Part shown: positions 1 through 12,328 of the stretch, piece by piece
Layout: each line of letters begins with the position of its first letter
Numbering within the stretch: position 1 is the stretch's first letter
NCBI GenBank assembly: GCA_038496445.1
Contig: JALMLS010000455.1
Coordinates: 682,001 to 746,000, forward strand
Direction: 5' to 3'
Length of the DNA: 64,000 nucleotides
Origin: Trichosphaerium sp. ATCC 40318
Lineage: Eukaryota; Discosea; Flabellinia; Trichosidae
Made by a program: the position numbers and the translations under genes
Notes under the pieces: model-generated
Databases searched by the model: none
Seen by the model: only the letters and a program-made list of their open reading frames with translations
Told to the model about the DNA's origin: nothing

Positions 1-1560
1 TCATCTTTGATGCAAAAAAAATTGTTGAGATGAGATAAGCACGCAACAAGCTTGTTGCAAAATTTATTTGTTTACTTTTTATAGCTTATTTTGTGTTGCT
101 TACTTCTACTTTTTTAGAAAGGTAAAGCAGTATCAGATACCACCCTGGATGTTACTAGAGATTTAACTATTAAACTCAAGGACGCACTGGAAGCTAAAAT
201 GGAAGAGGTTCGTTGAAAAACTTGACATGAGATCTTTTGAAAGAATTCCTTCTTTGTTCGCTTAACATGATGACATGCATGTATCTCTTTCTAACTCATT
301 AATCAAGATAATTAAATTAAAACAAGAGATCGAAGAGCTTAAGAAACATGACCAGCGGTATAAGCTTGTATGCAACGAAAAACTGTACGCCCTCTCGACT
401 TTTTTTAGTTTTAGTCAAAGAACAACTGTTTATTTTTGTGCTAATTTTTTGTGACACAGACAGCTGGAAGTTGATAAAGTTACATGGGGATCAAAGTATA
501 CTATGATAAACGAAGAAAAGAATAAACTAGCAGCACTTTGTAGAGAAAAGTAAGTTGTCAGCTAAACAGAGAAAAAAAACCACGTCGCCACTGGAGCAAA
601 ATCTGTTTTCTTCTCTCTGTCTTTTTTTTGGTTTTCCTTCTCTGTTATGCTTCCAGTTATACGTTATGTTAATATTATTCTGTTTAGGGATGAAACTATA
701 CAAGGTTTAGAGAGTTTAATAGAGTCTAAAGATGATACTATTGAAAAAATGGCAAGAAAGTTGCTTAACTTAAAAAATCGAATAGATAATGTAGAAGTTC
801 AAATGTGTAAGTTCTTCGTAAAGAAAGTATACAAATTCTTCTACACAAACACTGATGCCACTGTACGTATACACTCATTTCTGAAAATTACAAAAAGAAT
901 TTCTTAAAAACAAGCCAATTTTCTTGTATTCAAAGAAACCAAACTATCTTGTTTTTTTCAGTTCTACTGTTCTACAAACTTAGTTGTATATCTTACTACC
1001 TTGAATTTATAGTTGGTTGTATCAAAAGCACCTACTACTGCTGTTTATAGCTTGGATATTTTTACAAATGGAAAACGAACAACTCATCCATTTGACACAA
1101 TACAGTCAATTTTAAAACATACAGACTCTACTACACGATTCACAATACAGTATACGGTACGGTTTTAAACTATTTTATGTGTTAAAAAGATACTTGTTAT
1201 TGACAAACCAAAAAACGAAAAAAACAAGAAAAAGTGCCAGTAGATTTATTTTTGAAAGAATTTTTGGTTTTGGATTTTTTGCTTTTGCTTTGACTTAGTT
1301 TCATCTAGGATGCTGGTCATACCGATGTATTCGAGTCAGCTATTAGGGAAGAAGTATTAAACGCCTTATATGGGTACTATAAGAAACATACAAAGACAGC
1401 AAAAAAGAAAAAAGAGCTTCAAGAGCGAAAAGGAAAAAAAGAGTCACCTACAAAATCAAGGCCTCCTTCATCACCTAAAAAGGATATTAATGGGAAAGTA
1501 AATGATGCTGATGCCAAAAAAAGTGGTAAAAAAGTTAGTAATAGCCCTACAAAGGCTTGA
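1..1560 (+). CDS. Coiled-coil protein, 3' part only
   Basis: The gene enters from the left edge of the window and ends at TGA 1558-1560. I read exons at about 120-210, 306-359, 461-550, 689-807, 1011-1157 and 1310-1560, joined by GT-AG introns that keep one frame. The early exons are rich in K/E/L heptads (for example IKLKQEIEELKKH and KDETIQGLESLIESK), which indicates a coiled coil. A compact segment (LVVSKAPTTAVYSLDIF...) follows, and the last exon ends in a lysine/serine-rich tail that looks disordered. I recognise no named family. A structural, cytoskeletal or ciliary role is possible but is inference only. The start codon lies outside the window. The intron before the exon at 1011 would be about 200 bp, longer than its neighbours, so an exon could be missing there. 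Confidence 0.6.
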
Positions 1561-2875
1561 TTTTTCGAAGAAAAAAAAATTAAGGAAAAAAAAAAGTTTT
1601 AAGATCTGTTGTAAATAAAAATTAAGAATAATCCTTCAGCCAGTACTGCTAGTAACACAGCGACATTAAAGAACGACCAAGAAACGACATCTCTCATCTC
1701 CATATTTTTTGACAAGATAGCTCAATTGAACTCTAAGCCCTTATCACCGTAACACTTAGAAATTTACCTGCAAGTTTCGTATAAATTGTTAGTAGAACCA
1801 GTTCCCTATATTGAGATATTAATACGCAAATATTCTGGCTATACAATAGAGTGTACTACGTTTATCAGGCTGAGAAAACTCTTCTCATAGGATATTGGAC
1901 GGTTGGGCTCAGCGAACATGTGAACTTCAAATACATTGCTCAACAAAGTCGTGACTATTGTGGCTGTAGTTATAAAGCACGTGATTAGGTACAGTAATGA
2001 CAAACAGTTAATTTTATTGTTGGACAAGAACTTGCAGTAACGTCTAATGGTTCTATTACTATTTTCTAGAGCTACAATTTACGTAGACTAAACATTTGCT
2101 ACAACGACTGCTTTCTACATTTGCACAAACTCCAACAAATATAACTTTCGACGCACAATTCTATACTTTCCATGGATAACACCTAACTTGCTTTGGTACC
2201 ATAAAATATTCTTGTTGGAGCTATAGCAAAGCTAGTTAAACGTTTTGACGTATGTAAACGTATTGGTAATGTTGAATATCAAAAATATGGGAAGAACGCA
2301 CTACAAACAAAATCCTGGGTAAAACCCAACTTCTTTTATGCTACATATCACGTGGAGCCTATTTTTTGGTCGTCCCTTTTTTGTCCCTTGTCATAAAATC
2401 GTTACTTACCATAATCTTCCCAAAAACCAAATCTAAGGTGCTGTAGCCCTCATCCAGCGACTAAGCACCTCCAGATTTTCCAAAGCTTCCAGATTTACCC
2501 CGTTCCCATCAATATTTAAGAAAACCCGAACTGAAAATTTTTCGTTTAGGAACATGACTTTTTTTTGTTGTTCTACATGTTAATTTAGTCTCAAAGGGTC
2601 GTTGACTCTACCAATGTAGCCAGATTTCTGTTAAAAACTGGCACAAAATTGTGAAACGATAATTTCGAAATGAATACAAAATCTATCTCTTCACATGTAG
2701 GTCACTTACATACAAAATAAAGTAGAAAAAAAAAGGAAAAATACTTGTGACCTTTTTTTTTTCGGGTATGATCAATAATCTTCTTCCCAGGATTTTTCTC
2801 CATTTTTCTGACTAAGAATACAAGTGTTGACATTTTCAACCGATGCATTTACCATTAATAGCAACAAAGAAGACA
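1561..2875. other. Intergenic stretch with a doubtful minus-strand small gene
   Basis: No convincing gene is visible. On the minus strand, 2027-1839 is open for 62 codons and starts with a hydrophobic stretch like a signal or membrane segment. Further downstream, about 1704-1630, another minus-strand stretch would encode a hydrophobic tail (WSFFNVAVLLAVLAEGLFL). They could be exons of one small membrane protein, but the frames did not join cleanly. A CACGTG hexamer lies near 1979 and another near 2351. The last 100 bases lead into the monooxygenase gene. Confidence 0.25.
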
Positions 2876-5686
2876 ATGATTAGCAACATTAGACTATTTG
2901 TTCTTGTGTTCATTGCAATACATCTATGTACAACTGTAAACGGAGCTTTCAACCCTTCAGACTACACCAACAGTAAGGAAATCGTATCTGGAAAGTACAC
3001 AGTGTATTGGAGAGTTGACGAAGCTAATAATGATATCTATCTGGCATTCAAAGCGGAGACATTAGGATACGTCGCTTTTGGTATCGGTGAACCCACAAGC
3101 GGAAGGTACAGCACAGACTAGCCTTTGTTTTAGCTGTCCTAAGTCACAACAATCCAAATAAAACTAAATGTTATCTCTAGTATGGGTGGTTCTGATATTG
3201 TGTATGGATTTGTAGACGGTAAGCAATCACAAACAAAATGATCAAGATTTCGGGTTTGGTGGTTTTGTTTCTGAACTTTTTTTTATGAAACTGTACAAGG
3301 CTTACTCTTGTATAGATATCAGTGGAAGGAAAGAAGTTAACGATATGTACAGTACAAAGGTACACCCACGAATTCATTGGGAAATGGTCTCACTCTATGT
3401 GGGTGATTTCCATGGATTTTTTTGGGCATGCACTAAACATATCCCAAAAACAATATGCTCCGTTTTCTTAACTGTTCCACGAAAACTACTGTTTTTCCGT
3501 AACTGACGCTTGATTTATCTAGACCGGCTTAACACCATTGAAAGATGATTGCCAGCATTGGAAAATAGTAGAAGCTGAACAAACTGCCACTGAAACGATT
3601 ATCGAAGTACAAAGGAAGCTTGAAACACAAGATCAAAATGTGCGTATTGTTGTAGCTGTTTTCGTAGGCAATCAAACAGCTGTACAGCTCACTCACTTTA
3701 TAGGATCGCGTTATCACACCTGGAGTCAATAGAGTAGTAGTTGCTTGGGGCAGTTCTGATACATTCTCTTACCATGGAGAAAATAGAGGTGCGGTAGTTT
3801 GCCATGCTTCTCTTTTGTATGGTTGATTCACGTACATTCCGAGGACATCTTTCTTCTCATGCCTTTTGTAGTTGCTACTGCCATTGTATTCTTTGGAGAT
3901 TCACCTCTAGATCCACCACCTGGAACAACGTTTCAGGCTGTCAACATGAAGAGTAAGTCTATTGTTTTTTTTTTACAAAGTGTTTATTTTTCTTTTAGAT
4001 TACACTATCCCTAGCAAGGTTACTACATACGCATGCCAGTATGTTGAAGTCCCTATCTCTGCTGAGCTTCATATAGCAATGGTTAGTGGAATGACATCAG
4101 TTGTCTTACTAATGATTAACTTTCGAAATATAGTACCAACCTATCATTGACAAAGAGAAATATGTACATCATATGCTCTTACACGACTGCTCCGAATTGA
4201 AAGCTTCTAATCCTGCTCTGGTGAATTCATGGGAGGGTCCTGGCACCCAATGCGAGTCTCCACAGGTACAAAAAAAAGAATTTAATGACTTTTTTGGCAC
4301 AAAACAGTTCTTTAGTAGACACCAACTTACGTAACGAAGGGGTTGGACGGCTGTAGATTAATGTGGGGATGGGCTAAAGGTGGACTTGGTTTTAGGTTCC
4401 CAGACAACGTAGGTGCTCCTATTGGCGGAAATGGACCACGTGATCTTGTAGTTGAGATACATTATGATAACCCTGGTCTTGATCAAAATGTTAAGGATAG
4501 GTATGCAGGCTTTACAAACTCCCTATTTTCTAACTAATCTTTTCAGTTCTGGTCTTGGTGCTTATGTAACACCAACTTTACGTCCGCTAGAAGCCGGTAT
4601 TTTAAGTATTGGTGATCCTCTGTTGAACCTCGCCAATATTCCTGGAGGTCAGGATGACGTATGATACTTTTTCTTTCGAAAAACCTTCATTTTATATTAA
4701 TGTATTGCTAGTACCTTGTTGAAACAAGTTGTTCTTCTTCTTGTACAAACTCAGCACAATGGAGCCAAAACGAAATAACTGTGTTTGGCAGTTTCTTACA
4801 TATGCATGCCTTTGGTACTATTGTCTATTCAGACTGTTTTACGACACTATCTTCTGACAATGAAAAAAATAGGATCAAGCATTTACACACAAATTACAAG
4901 AGATGGCGCTATAACAACACAAAGCAACCGCATAGACTTCTGGGACTTTGGTACGTCATTCCAGGAAACCTTTATAGGATACCATTCAAACCAGGCTTCA
5001 GTTGGTTCTTTCTTTGGACGTATTTCTGACTCTTTTGTTCTGTAGCTTTCCAACAAAGTACGGCAGTAAACTACACTGTTACTAAAGGTGATCGTATCAA
5101 CTTACACTGTCGATACAACACAAAATCTGGTGGGCCAGTGCAAATAGGCCTTGATTCTGATAAAGAAATGTGTCAGGCTTACTTGCTTTACTACCCTGCA
5201 ATGCCTCAAATGAGGTGAGTCAGTTGTTTTGTTCAGATTTAGCATTTACACGTTCTGATTATTTTACAGGTACTGTGGCGTTCTTGATGCTACTCAGATA
5301 TACTGTGGAGGATTTGGAGATGTTGTAAACTCTGTGAGTCCACCAGTCGGGAACAAAGGTACGTCCACACGCTATTTTATATTCTTGTTTTTTTCTACAA
5401 ATTCGTATTTGTTGTGTTGACACAATTAGATGCTCCTGATGCTGTTGGTGTTCCATTCATTGAAGTACCCGCCTCGTGTCCTTCTTCTTCTCTTTTGGTC
5501 GGAGATACAGTCATCGAACCAGCCCCTACAAACCCAACAACTGCAGCGCCAACACAACCGACAAGTCCAACTGCACCAACCGAACAGCCTCCAGCTGACA
5601 CTACCTCAGCACCTGAGTCATCAGCAATGATCAAGTCAGTATTCGGATCTATGTGCATTGCATTAATGATCTTCTTGGCTCTATAA
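2876..5686 (+). CDS. DOMON / copper type II ascorbate-dependent monooxygenase (DBH/MOXD1-like), GPI-anchored
   Basis: About 11 exons. The protein starts with a signal peptide (ISNIRLFVLVFIAIHLC), followed by a DOMON domain (SMGGSDIVYGFVD) and then the two halves of a copper type II monooxygenase. The family hydroxylates substrates with copper, ascorbate and O2, as dopamine beta-monooxygenase does. The copper ligands are visible: the CuH motif VHHMLLHDC (HHM at 4167-4175), the HMH pair at 4799-4807, the EIHYDNP strand, and a methionine in KEMCQAYLLYYP (ATG 5168-5170). The last exon gives a Pro/Thr stalk and a hydrophobic end without a cytoplasmic tail, as in GPI-anchored proteins. An in-frame ATG at 2843 is an alternative start; 2876 gives the better signal peptide. 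The substrate is unknown. An outer-surface or secretory-lumen location follows from the signal peptide. Confidence 0.85.
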
Positions 5687-6114
5687 ACCCTGCAACAAGC
5701 GTGTCTTTGGTTAAGCTACAAAAAAAAAAGTTTCATTCAATAAAATTCATGAAACAAACGCCGCTCGAGCTTGCCCTGTACTGTTCGTTGAAATGTTACC
5801 ACAGGTTAAATTTTATCTACTCTCTTGTCAACGATTAAAAACGGACGGAAGAGGATGAACTGGATCGCTAAACAGCAGTCACAAACTTCCACAAAGTCTC
5901 TCATTTCAACAAAAAAAAAAGTGTTTATGAATGGCAACATTTTGCATATTTATTACATACTGAGGACATTTGTATTTGCATTGCGGTTTTTTCCTCCAAA
6001 ATCCAAAAAAACGGGACAGTGGTGTACCACAAGCGCATAAATTTTTTTTTCCATTTTTTTTTTTTTTTTGAGTCAAAAAATTGCGAAGTAGTACTTTGGG
6101 TCTCTGTTCTTTTC
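5687..6114. other. Intergenic, nothing recognised
   Basis: This is 3' flank of the monooxygenase gene (an AATAAA-like signal near 5738) followed by AT-rich sequence with long A and T runs near 6040-6070. Short open stretches exist on the plus strand but have no domain, no good start context and no splice logic. Confidence 0.5.
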
Positions 6115-6760
6115 TTACTGGTTGAATACAGTATCAGTTGGTAGAGCCCACCAGTAGTAAGTATGGTAGATACCCATAGGTATAGTCATAACAGCCAAGA
6201 AACTATTGATTGACTTGCTGTATAATGCTCTCTGCCTGTATATTCTACGCCAGGTATAGAATCCTAATCCAGCTGCGCTTGCGACTAAACATTACATCGT
6301 TAGGACGTTGCCTGAAGCCGAAACAAAAAAAAAAAGAAAAAAAATAAATCTGGTCGTATTTCTGTTGATAGTGGTGTAAAATCAATATTTTGCTTCAGTG
6401 TTTGTAGTTTATAACGTAAAACGTGATGGCGCGTGAGTTTGAAATGAAAACAAAAATAAAAGAGCAAACTCGCGTTTTCAAAAAGAAAACGCTTTGAGTG
6501 TTGTTTTAGCGCCGTTGTTGGTAATTTGGTTAAAGTTTGCCACTTGTTGCGTCTGTTCAAGGCTTAAACTTTTTTGCTTGTAACTTCGCTGATTCATTAG
6601 CTTTTTGAGTTTGGCGGTATGAATCGTGAGAGTAGATAGCAGTTGAGCACTGTAAGAATGTTTTTTGGATTACGTACTAGCTCCCATTTTATTACCTACA
6701 AGGGTTATTAGACAACAATAGAAAGCAATATTAATAATTACCGTATTTCCTTCTTCCCAT
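6115..6760 (-). CDS. Small putative membrane protein, exon structure uncertain
   Basis: A start with good context (gccATGG) lies at 6760-6758. Reading down the minus strand, MGRRKYGNKMGAST can be joined through introns to a Lys/Gln-rich helix (TAKLKKLMNQRSYKQKS). A final exon gives a short hydrophobic protein end (LAVMTIPMGIYHTYYWWALP) with TAA at 6117-6115. The intron before the last exon would be about 200 bp and uses a weak donor, so the middle of the model is guesswork. No family is recognised. A small organelle or ER membrane protein is possible. Confidence 0.35.
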
Positions 6761-6826
6761 GGCAACTTTTTCGCTACCGAGGGTTAGAACGTTAAATACT
6801 ATTTAATTTCACTGTTATAAGCCGTA

Positions 6827-7123
6827 CTAAGCGTAAAAGTGAGCGCCTGTGACAAGAAGACCTAAAAACGATTAAACAAGTACGTGGGGTCATGCTACTT
6901 ACCGAATGGTACAAAATTGCCAACCTCCTGATCAACATGCAAAATTGCCATGTTGTGGAGCAGCGTTTGGGCAAAATTCACCATGGTGATGGTTTCGTTC
7001 CATTTAATTGCGTTTTCACTTGGTCCCTCCGACATGTGTAGTTGTGCCTGCATTAAATTCGCGTTTGGAATAATAGCAGTCAAGAACAGTCTCAACTATC
7101 TTGGCAGATGTCGCCCAGCGCAT
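6827..7123 (-). CDS. Small protein of unknown function, two or three exons
   Basis: The core exon on the minus strand encodes MSEGPSENAIKWNETITMVN and then FAQTLLHNMAILHVDQEVGN. It splices with a GTAAGT donor to a short last exon ending ...LLVTGAHFYA and TAG at 6829-6827. Upstream, an exon starting MRWATSAK can be joined through a 48-bp GT-AG intron, but translation may instead start at the internal ATG of MSEGP. The product is about 55-75 residues long. I do not recognise it. Confidence 0.35.
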
Positions 7124-7838
7124 TAATGCCACACTCAAGTGTTGTTCGCGTAACAGTAGGGCTCACAGTAGCCTGTGTAGTGATTTGAGAGAAACATGGC
7201 CAATAAAGGATTGTCATCGCTTGGAAAGCAGCCTAGTTAGCATTCTATTGCAGTTATGGTTGTCATCGTGAATTCAGATTTACAAGTGACTTGTAAGGCG
7301 CGTGTATAGCGTGATTGCTATTGTTCAGTCTTTGTTCCCTTATACAAGCTATCCGTTCGCTTTTTAGAAGCAAATATACTCAACTGAGCTTGAAAGCGCT
7401 AGCCACGCGTTGTAAGCGTACTACTTGTTACTCATCACGTATGCAACTGAACCCAATGAGCTTCAGGTGCAATTCGTAACTCCTGAAATTGTCAAACACT
7501 ACTTCTTGTTCCCTACACGCGTAAAACACTATACTTTGCATTCATTGCAACCTCTTAACATCGATACAGAAAGAAATTGCAACAAAGGGTAAAAACCTCG
7601 AAAAAATCTTAAATTTATTTTGATCTTTGTTACCACTTTTTTCTGCTATTCTGTATTCTCAACACAACCAACACACCTCCTCTTATCGAAATAACATGAA
7701 TAACCCTTCATCTGTAACCACACATGGTTCTTTTGTCTCCAAGTCTCACCTACACAGCAAACTTCAACATGCAAAAAATAGTACGGCGTCATTTTGCTGT
7801 TACACTTGTGCTAAAGGTTACTGCTAGAGTACTTTGGT
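7124..7838. other. Intergenic, nothing recognised
   Basis: AT-rich non-coding sequence. An open stretch at 7627-7827 on the plus strand codes for a low-complexity Ser/His/Asn-rich peptide with no family resemblance. Part of it may be upstream exon of the small gene that starts at 7839, because an AG acceptor precedes that start. Confidence 0.4.
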
Positions 7839-8053
7839 ATGGACGGAAAATACTGGTATGAACTTGACACTACAAAGAGTCCTGTAAAAACTACTCCTTC
7901 TACGGAGTCACAAGATAGAGTTTATCCACCAGGTACGCCTACAAAGTAGTTTCAATTTTTTGTTATGTAGTATTCTGACATTCTTTGTTCTTCTCAGAAG
8001 TCGAAGAATACGCAAAGTTTGTTAATAAGATGCGTGCCTTCAGTGATCGGTAA
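7839..8053 (+). CDS. Small hypothetical protein, two exons (about 49 aa or longer)
   Basis: Exon 7839-7932 (MDGKYWYELDTTKSPVKTTP...) joins exon 7998-8053 (EVEEYAKFVNKMRAFSDR, TAA) through a 65-bp intron with a GTACGC donor and CAG acceptor; the junction keeps frame. The product is short, polar and unlike anything I recognise. The true start may lie further upstream, because the sequence just before the ATG ends in an AG acceptor. Confidence 0.4.
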
Positions 8054-8564
8054 CACTTTGAAGCAAAGATTAATCAATGTCTCCAACTCTCTGTATATAC
8101 TCGTAGTATTTATTCTTCGTTTTGCCTTACGGAGTGTTCCCATTTTTTCCGTGAAGAAACCTGTAAATAAAATAAAAAACAAGGGAAGCCTTAGTATTAC
8201 TATCAACTGTTTTGACCTTACTGTGTGCTGTTCAAAACACAAGTAACCCACTAGTAATTGACCATCATTTTATTCTTACCGATAACCTGAAGCGTCACAA
8301 AACCAGCTTTCAAAAAAAACTAACAGACATTTGCAAATAAAATAGTTACACAGCCACGCTAGTGCAGTCACCGTCGCATCCTAAGTTATAATTCACATGG
8401 GGCGGCAACGTGCTAATTTTATTTGGTATTATGGTTACTAGCTAGTAGTTAATTAACTTTTCGGTGGGCGACTAGGTAGAGGACGATGATCACCGAATCA
8501 GATTTTGTTGGTTTTTGAGTGGCAAAGTCAGTTGGATACCTCTTGAAACATTGTGGTAGATAAA
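8054..8564. other. Intergenic, nothing recognised
   Basis: AT-rich spacer between the small gene and FIS1. Overlapping open stretches on both strands at about 7994-8250 are mirror images of the same AT-rich DNA and show no domain. Confidence 0.4.
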
Positions 8565-9421
8565 ATGTCGTTGAGGCGCCAAAATAAACCTGTAAAAGAA
8601 AGTGCTTCGACAAAACCACTTCCTGGGTTAAAAAAACCAATTCCAAAGAGAAAAAGTAATAGCTATATTGACGTAAGGGCGGAAATTCAAGCAGAGTTGG
8701 ATGCAGATTGGTCTGAAGAGCTTATGGTGAGCTTTTAAGATAATTTTTGTTGTTTGAGAATAACTTCAATTCAGAATGCGTCAATTGCTTGGAAGAATGA
8801 GCGCAAGGTATATACGACGCATATTGATAACTTTAATAATTTATGATTTCACAGACGTCAAATCCGTCAATAGAGAAGCACTACAACTATGCTAGATGCC
8901 TGGTCCACTCGAAATATAGAGTAGAGATCGAAAAAGGACTCATTGAGTTAGAAGGTATGCTACAGCTACAAACTTGTTAGAATACCATTACACAACGCGT
9001 ATTAACGCCTACGCGTATAGAAGTAATGCGTGTAGCTTCTACTGACGTTGAAATTATTTGCGACTGCTTATATTACTACGCATATGGTCAGTATAAGCTA
9101 TCAGAGTACACTAGCGCTATGAGCGCGTTAAAGTTATTAATTGACAGAAAACCAAACCACAGACATGCAACGGTGTTCTCAGACATGGCTAAAAAGCAGA
9201 GATTTAATCGTACGCCCCTTTTGATGATAAACAATGACATCTTGACATGTTTGTTTATTTTTGACCTAGATGATACTATTGGTATCGGTATTGTGGTATG
9301 TACAACTGTTGTACTTGGTACACTTGGAATTTTTTTAGCAAGAAAAGTGTGGATAGATAATTTAAACCATATTGAATATAATAATGATATATACAATTCG
9401 TATTGGTGTGAGAGTAATTAA
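8565..9421 (+). CDS. FIS1: Mitochondrial/peroxisomal fission protein Fis1
   Basis: Five exons, starting at ATG 8565 in context aaaATGTC. Fis1 is a tail-anchored outer-membrane adaptor with a TPR-like helical bundle that helps recruit the dynamin fission machinery. The diagnostic segments are clear: PSIEKHYNYARCLVHS, then IEKGLIELE, then CLYYYAYGQYKLSEYTSAM, then the hydrophobic anchor GIGIVVCTTVVLGTLGIFLA and a short tail. The N-terminal about 50 residues are basic and Pro/Lys-rich, longer than in most Fis1 proteins. The last intron is at 9212-9270 (GTACGC donor). The C-terminal tail (about 25 residues, Asn/Tyr-rich) is longer than the usual few basic residues. Confidence 0.85.
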
Positions 9422-9694
9422 AAAAAAAGAAATTTCCTTTTTTGAAGAAAAAAATACCCAAAAAGAAAAAAAAACAATCATGTACATACAGGGCAAAGTT
9501 AAAATAAAATAAAACCAACTCGCAAGACAAAAGTATCCTATTAAATACTTAAATATAACCATGGTAGAGACATCAACAAAAACATTTCGAATTCGCTATG
9601 TTTAAATTTTTTTTATTTGGAGAAACAAAACAAATGTGACACTATATTATGTATCACTTGTTTTTCGTGTTCATGTGGATGAACCAGAATAATC
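9422..9694. other. Convergent intergenic spacer
   Basis: The 3' flanks of FIS1 and of the minus-strand ankyrin gene meet here. The sequence is A/T-rich with long A runs and no coding signal. Confidence 0.5.
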
Positions 9695-11297
9695 TTAGTA
9701 TTCTGGTACAATATTTCTACCAGGTGGATTAGCGCCACCTGTAGGAACACGTCTGAGATAGTTCTGAATGGCTGGAACTTCTGTTGACTGTTCTGGAGTC
9801 TTACCCTAAAGAAAAAAGTTCAGCTGGCACTGCTACCTTACCAACATCCTGAAAAACCCCACGCACGTTTTTATCACTGGCGTTGATATCTGCACCATTC
9901 TCTACAAGCATCTGAACAGTTTCAATATGCCTCCAGTGACAAGCATAATGCATTGGTGTCTAGACAACATAGAGTGAGAAAGGAGCTTACAATGTACACT
10001 AAAAAAGTACTATACTACGTACCCACTACAGAACGTTATTCAACAATATCGTTACCAAGCGGTATATTTCAGTTAATAGTATAATACTAGTATTATAAAA
10101 TGTATAGTTCGTACCCCTTTGTCCTAACACAAAATGAGTCAAAAACCGAACAAAAAAAAAAAGAGTAACGTACGTCCTTGTCGTTAAGATCAGGATTCTT
10201 TGCAAGTATTGCTCGTACAATACTTGGATGGCGCTTGGCAGCGAGATGAAGAGGAGATAGACCCTATATAAAGTTAGGCTGACAGAAAAATAAAACATTT
10301 CTGAAATAAAGTTGTCTTTGGAATCTCAATGACGTACTTCCTATAGCGCGGATAAACAAAAGAGAACAACGCAACAAAGTTTCATGAGTAGTAATACATG
10401 CCATATTAAACAATAATTAAAAAATAGAAGGGTACCTTCTAGAGAGAGAGAGAGAAAGTAAGCAAAGACGAAACAATTGAGATGTACAAATTTTTTTTTT
10501 TTCCGAATTTGGACGCTTGTATCAAAAATCCATTGAGCGCAAATGACGTTATTGATTTCATTGGTAAAGTTTGTACGCTCAAAGAAGGGAACTAATAAAG
10601 AAAAAACAAAGGCAAAAATTAAACTCTTTAAACGTACATTTTTGATGTTTAGGTCAGCGTTGCTTGCAAGTAACGCCTTGCAAATACCACTATGACCATA
10701 CTCAGCACTGTAGTGTAGAGCAGTCTAAAATACAAATTATTAGCTCCAATCAGTACTGTTGTGCTTTATAGGTACCATGCCCTACTGATGTATTAGCGAA
10801 GGAATTGATTAGTAGCACTAGCGCACCTTGTCATCTTGCATGTTAACACGACTACCGTATTTAATCAGAATGTTAACGCAAGGAAGATAGCCTCTTTGGC
10901 CTGCAGTACAGTCCATTAATGGTGTCTAATTTAATTTAGTTCATAAAGTCATAAAACGTTGTGTTTAGGTATTTCGGCGCTTGGTGTATAATTTAGCGTT
11001 TACCTTTTTGTTATTGTCGGTTATATCAATATTAATTCCTTCAGTTAAGAGCCAGAACAGTACTTGATCATGTCCAAACCCTGCAGCCATATGTAAAGGC
11101 GATCTACCGACTGCATCCCTAATAAAGAGCTAAGATACCACGAATAGCTGTTACAAGCGCATGGCCTACTTGACTAGGTTTAAATTGAGCTTTTTCTTGT
11201 GCTTTTTGTAGAGCTTCTTGCACTCCTTTAAATCTCCACCCCGTGTGGCGTTCAAGAATTTATTAGGTGGGCGCGTATAGTCTGACTTCTTAGACAT
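9695..11297 (-). CDS. Ankyrin-repeat protein (five repeats)
   Basis: Start ATG 11297-11295 (MSKKSDYTRPPNKF), stop TAA 9697-9695. About six exons, each carrying close to one ankyrin repeat: DAVGRSPLHMAAGFGHDQVL, TPLMDCTAGQRGYLPCVNIL, TALHYSAEYGHSGICKALL, GLSPLHLAAKRHPSIVRAIL and TPMHYACHWRHIETVQMLV. A short non-repeat C-terminus ends ...PPGRNIVPEY. The protein is about 230 residues, with no other domain, so it is probably a small soluble scaffold or adaptor. Introns lie near repeat boundaries, which fits growth by exon duplication. The partner is unknown. Several introns in the middle exceed 150 bp, longer than the local norm. Confidence 0.75.
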
Positions 11298-11546
11298 TGC
11301 GCAAGGCTTTTAACAATATTTTCAAACTCGTTTAAGCAAGTCAAAATTTCAATGAACTGTCGCTTTGCTAACTTCTGTTTACTCGTTTTATTAAGCGTAC
11401 GCATGCACGGTTATTGCTTCGAAACCTTGAGGCTATGTAGGGCAATAAGGCGTGTAGTGTAAGCGAGTTTTAGCGAGTTATTTATCCGACGAAATTTTGT
11501 TTGACTCTTAGTGAGGAATTCTTCTGTACAGTTAGAAACACCACAA

Positions 11547-11993
11547 ATGGCAGAGAAAGAAGTAACGGCCTTTGACAAAGACTTTAATGAGGCAGTATTG
11601 GAGGTGTACGAAGTTGTAGCTTAAAAATTGCTATGAGTGACGCGTTTATTAGAATGAACCGCCCTGGAACTACTGGTTGCTTGTTAATAGATTCCCACGG
11701 TTTGTGTATAGTAGGTACGTAAAATGACTGTTAACCGTGTTCTAATATATCACCCATCAGCAAAGGGAGATGCAGACGCTAATTCTTCGGGCTACATGCT
11801 ATCTCTGATTAACGCAGAAAAATCTAACCAAGTCTGCATTGAAACGCAAAGCCAGTATGTCCCTTGCTCATTTAAACCTAAATCACCGTTCAAGAAAATA
11901 CTTAGCTTCTAACAAATTTATAATAGACGTATCCTACTCACACGCGAAGGCAATGTCACTTTGGCTGTTTATAAAAAGCAAGAAGCAGCATAA
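11547..11993 (+). CDS. LAMTOR5: Ragulator complex subunit LAMTOR5 (HBXIP-like)
   Basis: Start ATG 11547, stop TAA 11991-11993, four exons. The protein has the roadblock-like fold: RPGTTGCLLIDSHGLCIVAK is the strand-turn hallmark of this subunit. A helix (SSGYMLSLINAEKS) follows, then QVCIETQSQRILLTREGNVT and LAVYKKQEAA at the end. LAMTOR5 is a small subunit of Ragulator, the lysosomal scaffold that anchors Rag GTPases for TORC1 nutrient signalling. The last intron (11863-11930, GTATGT to AATAG) is needed to reach the C-terminal strands. The N-terminal intron uses a GTACGA donor. Length (about 95 aa) matches the family. Confidence 0.7.
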
Positions 11994-12328
11994 CGCCGAA
12001 AGCTCGGTTTACAATCCGATTCCCTTTTTGACGGTATATCTTTAAGCTGTTCTTACACCTAAAGCGTCAAACAAGCTCAATTTTTTTCAAACACGCCACA
12101 ACACGCAAAGGTTTTTTCTCCCTGTACATAAACCATTAAAAAACTACTCAACATTGCGTTGCAAGTCACATCACATTGTGATTTTTTTGATTCTAACAGT
12201 GTCTCTTTGGTGGTTTTATTGGACGGCTTAGCAGTCCTTAAATTCCGTGTTTCTTTGCAGATTTCTGTTTTATCAGTTTGAGTGTTTTTTGATTTTATTT
12301 TACAATCTTGTACATTGTGTCAATCGTG
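11994..12328. other. Convergent intergenic spacer
   Basis: The 3' flanks of LAMTOR5 (plus) and of the nuclease-repeat gene (minus). T-rich; nothing recognised. Confidence 0.5.
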
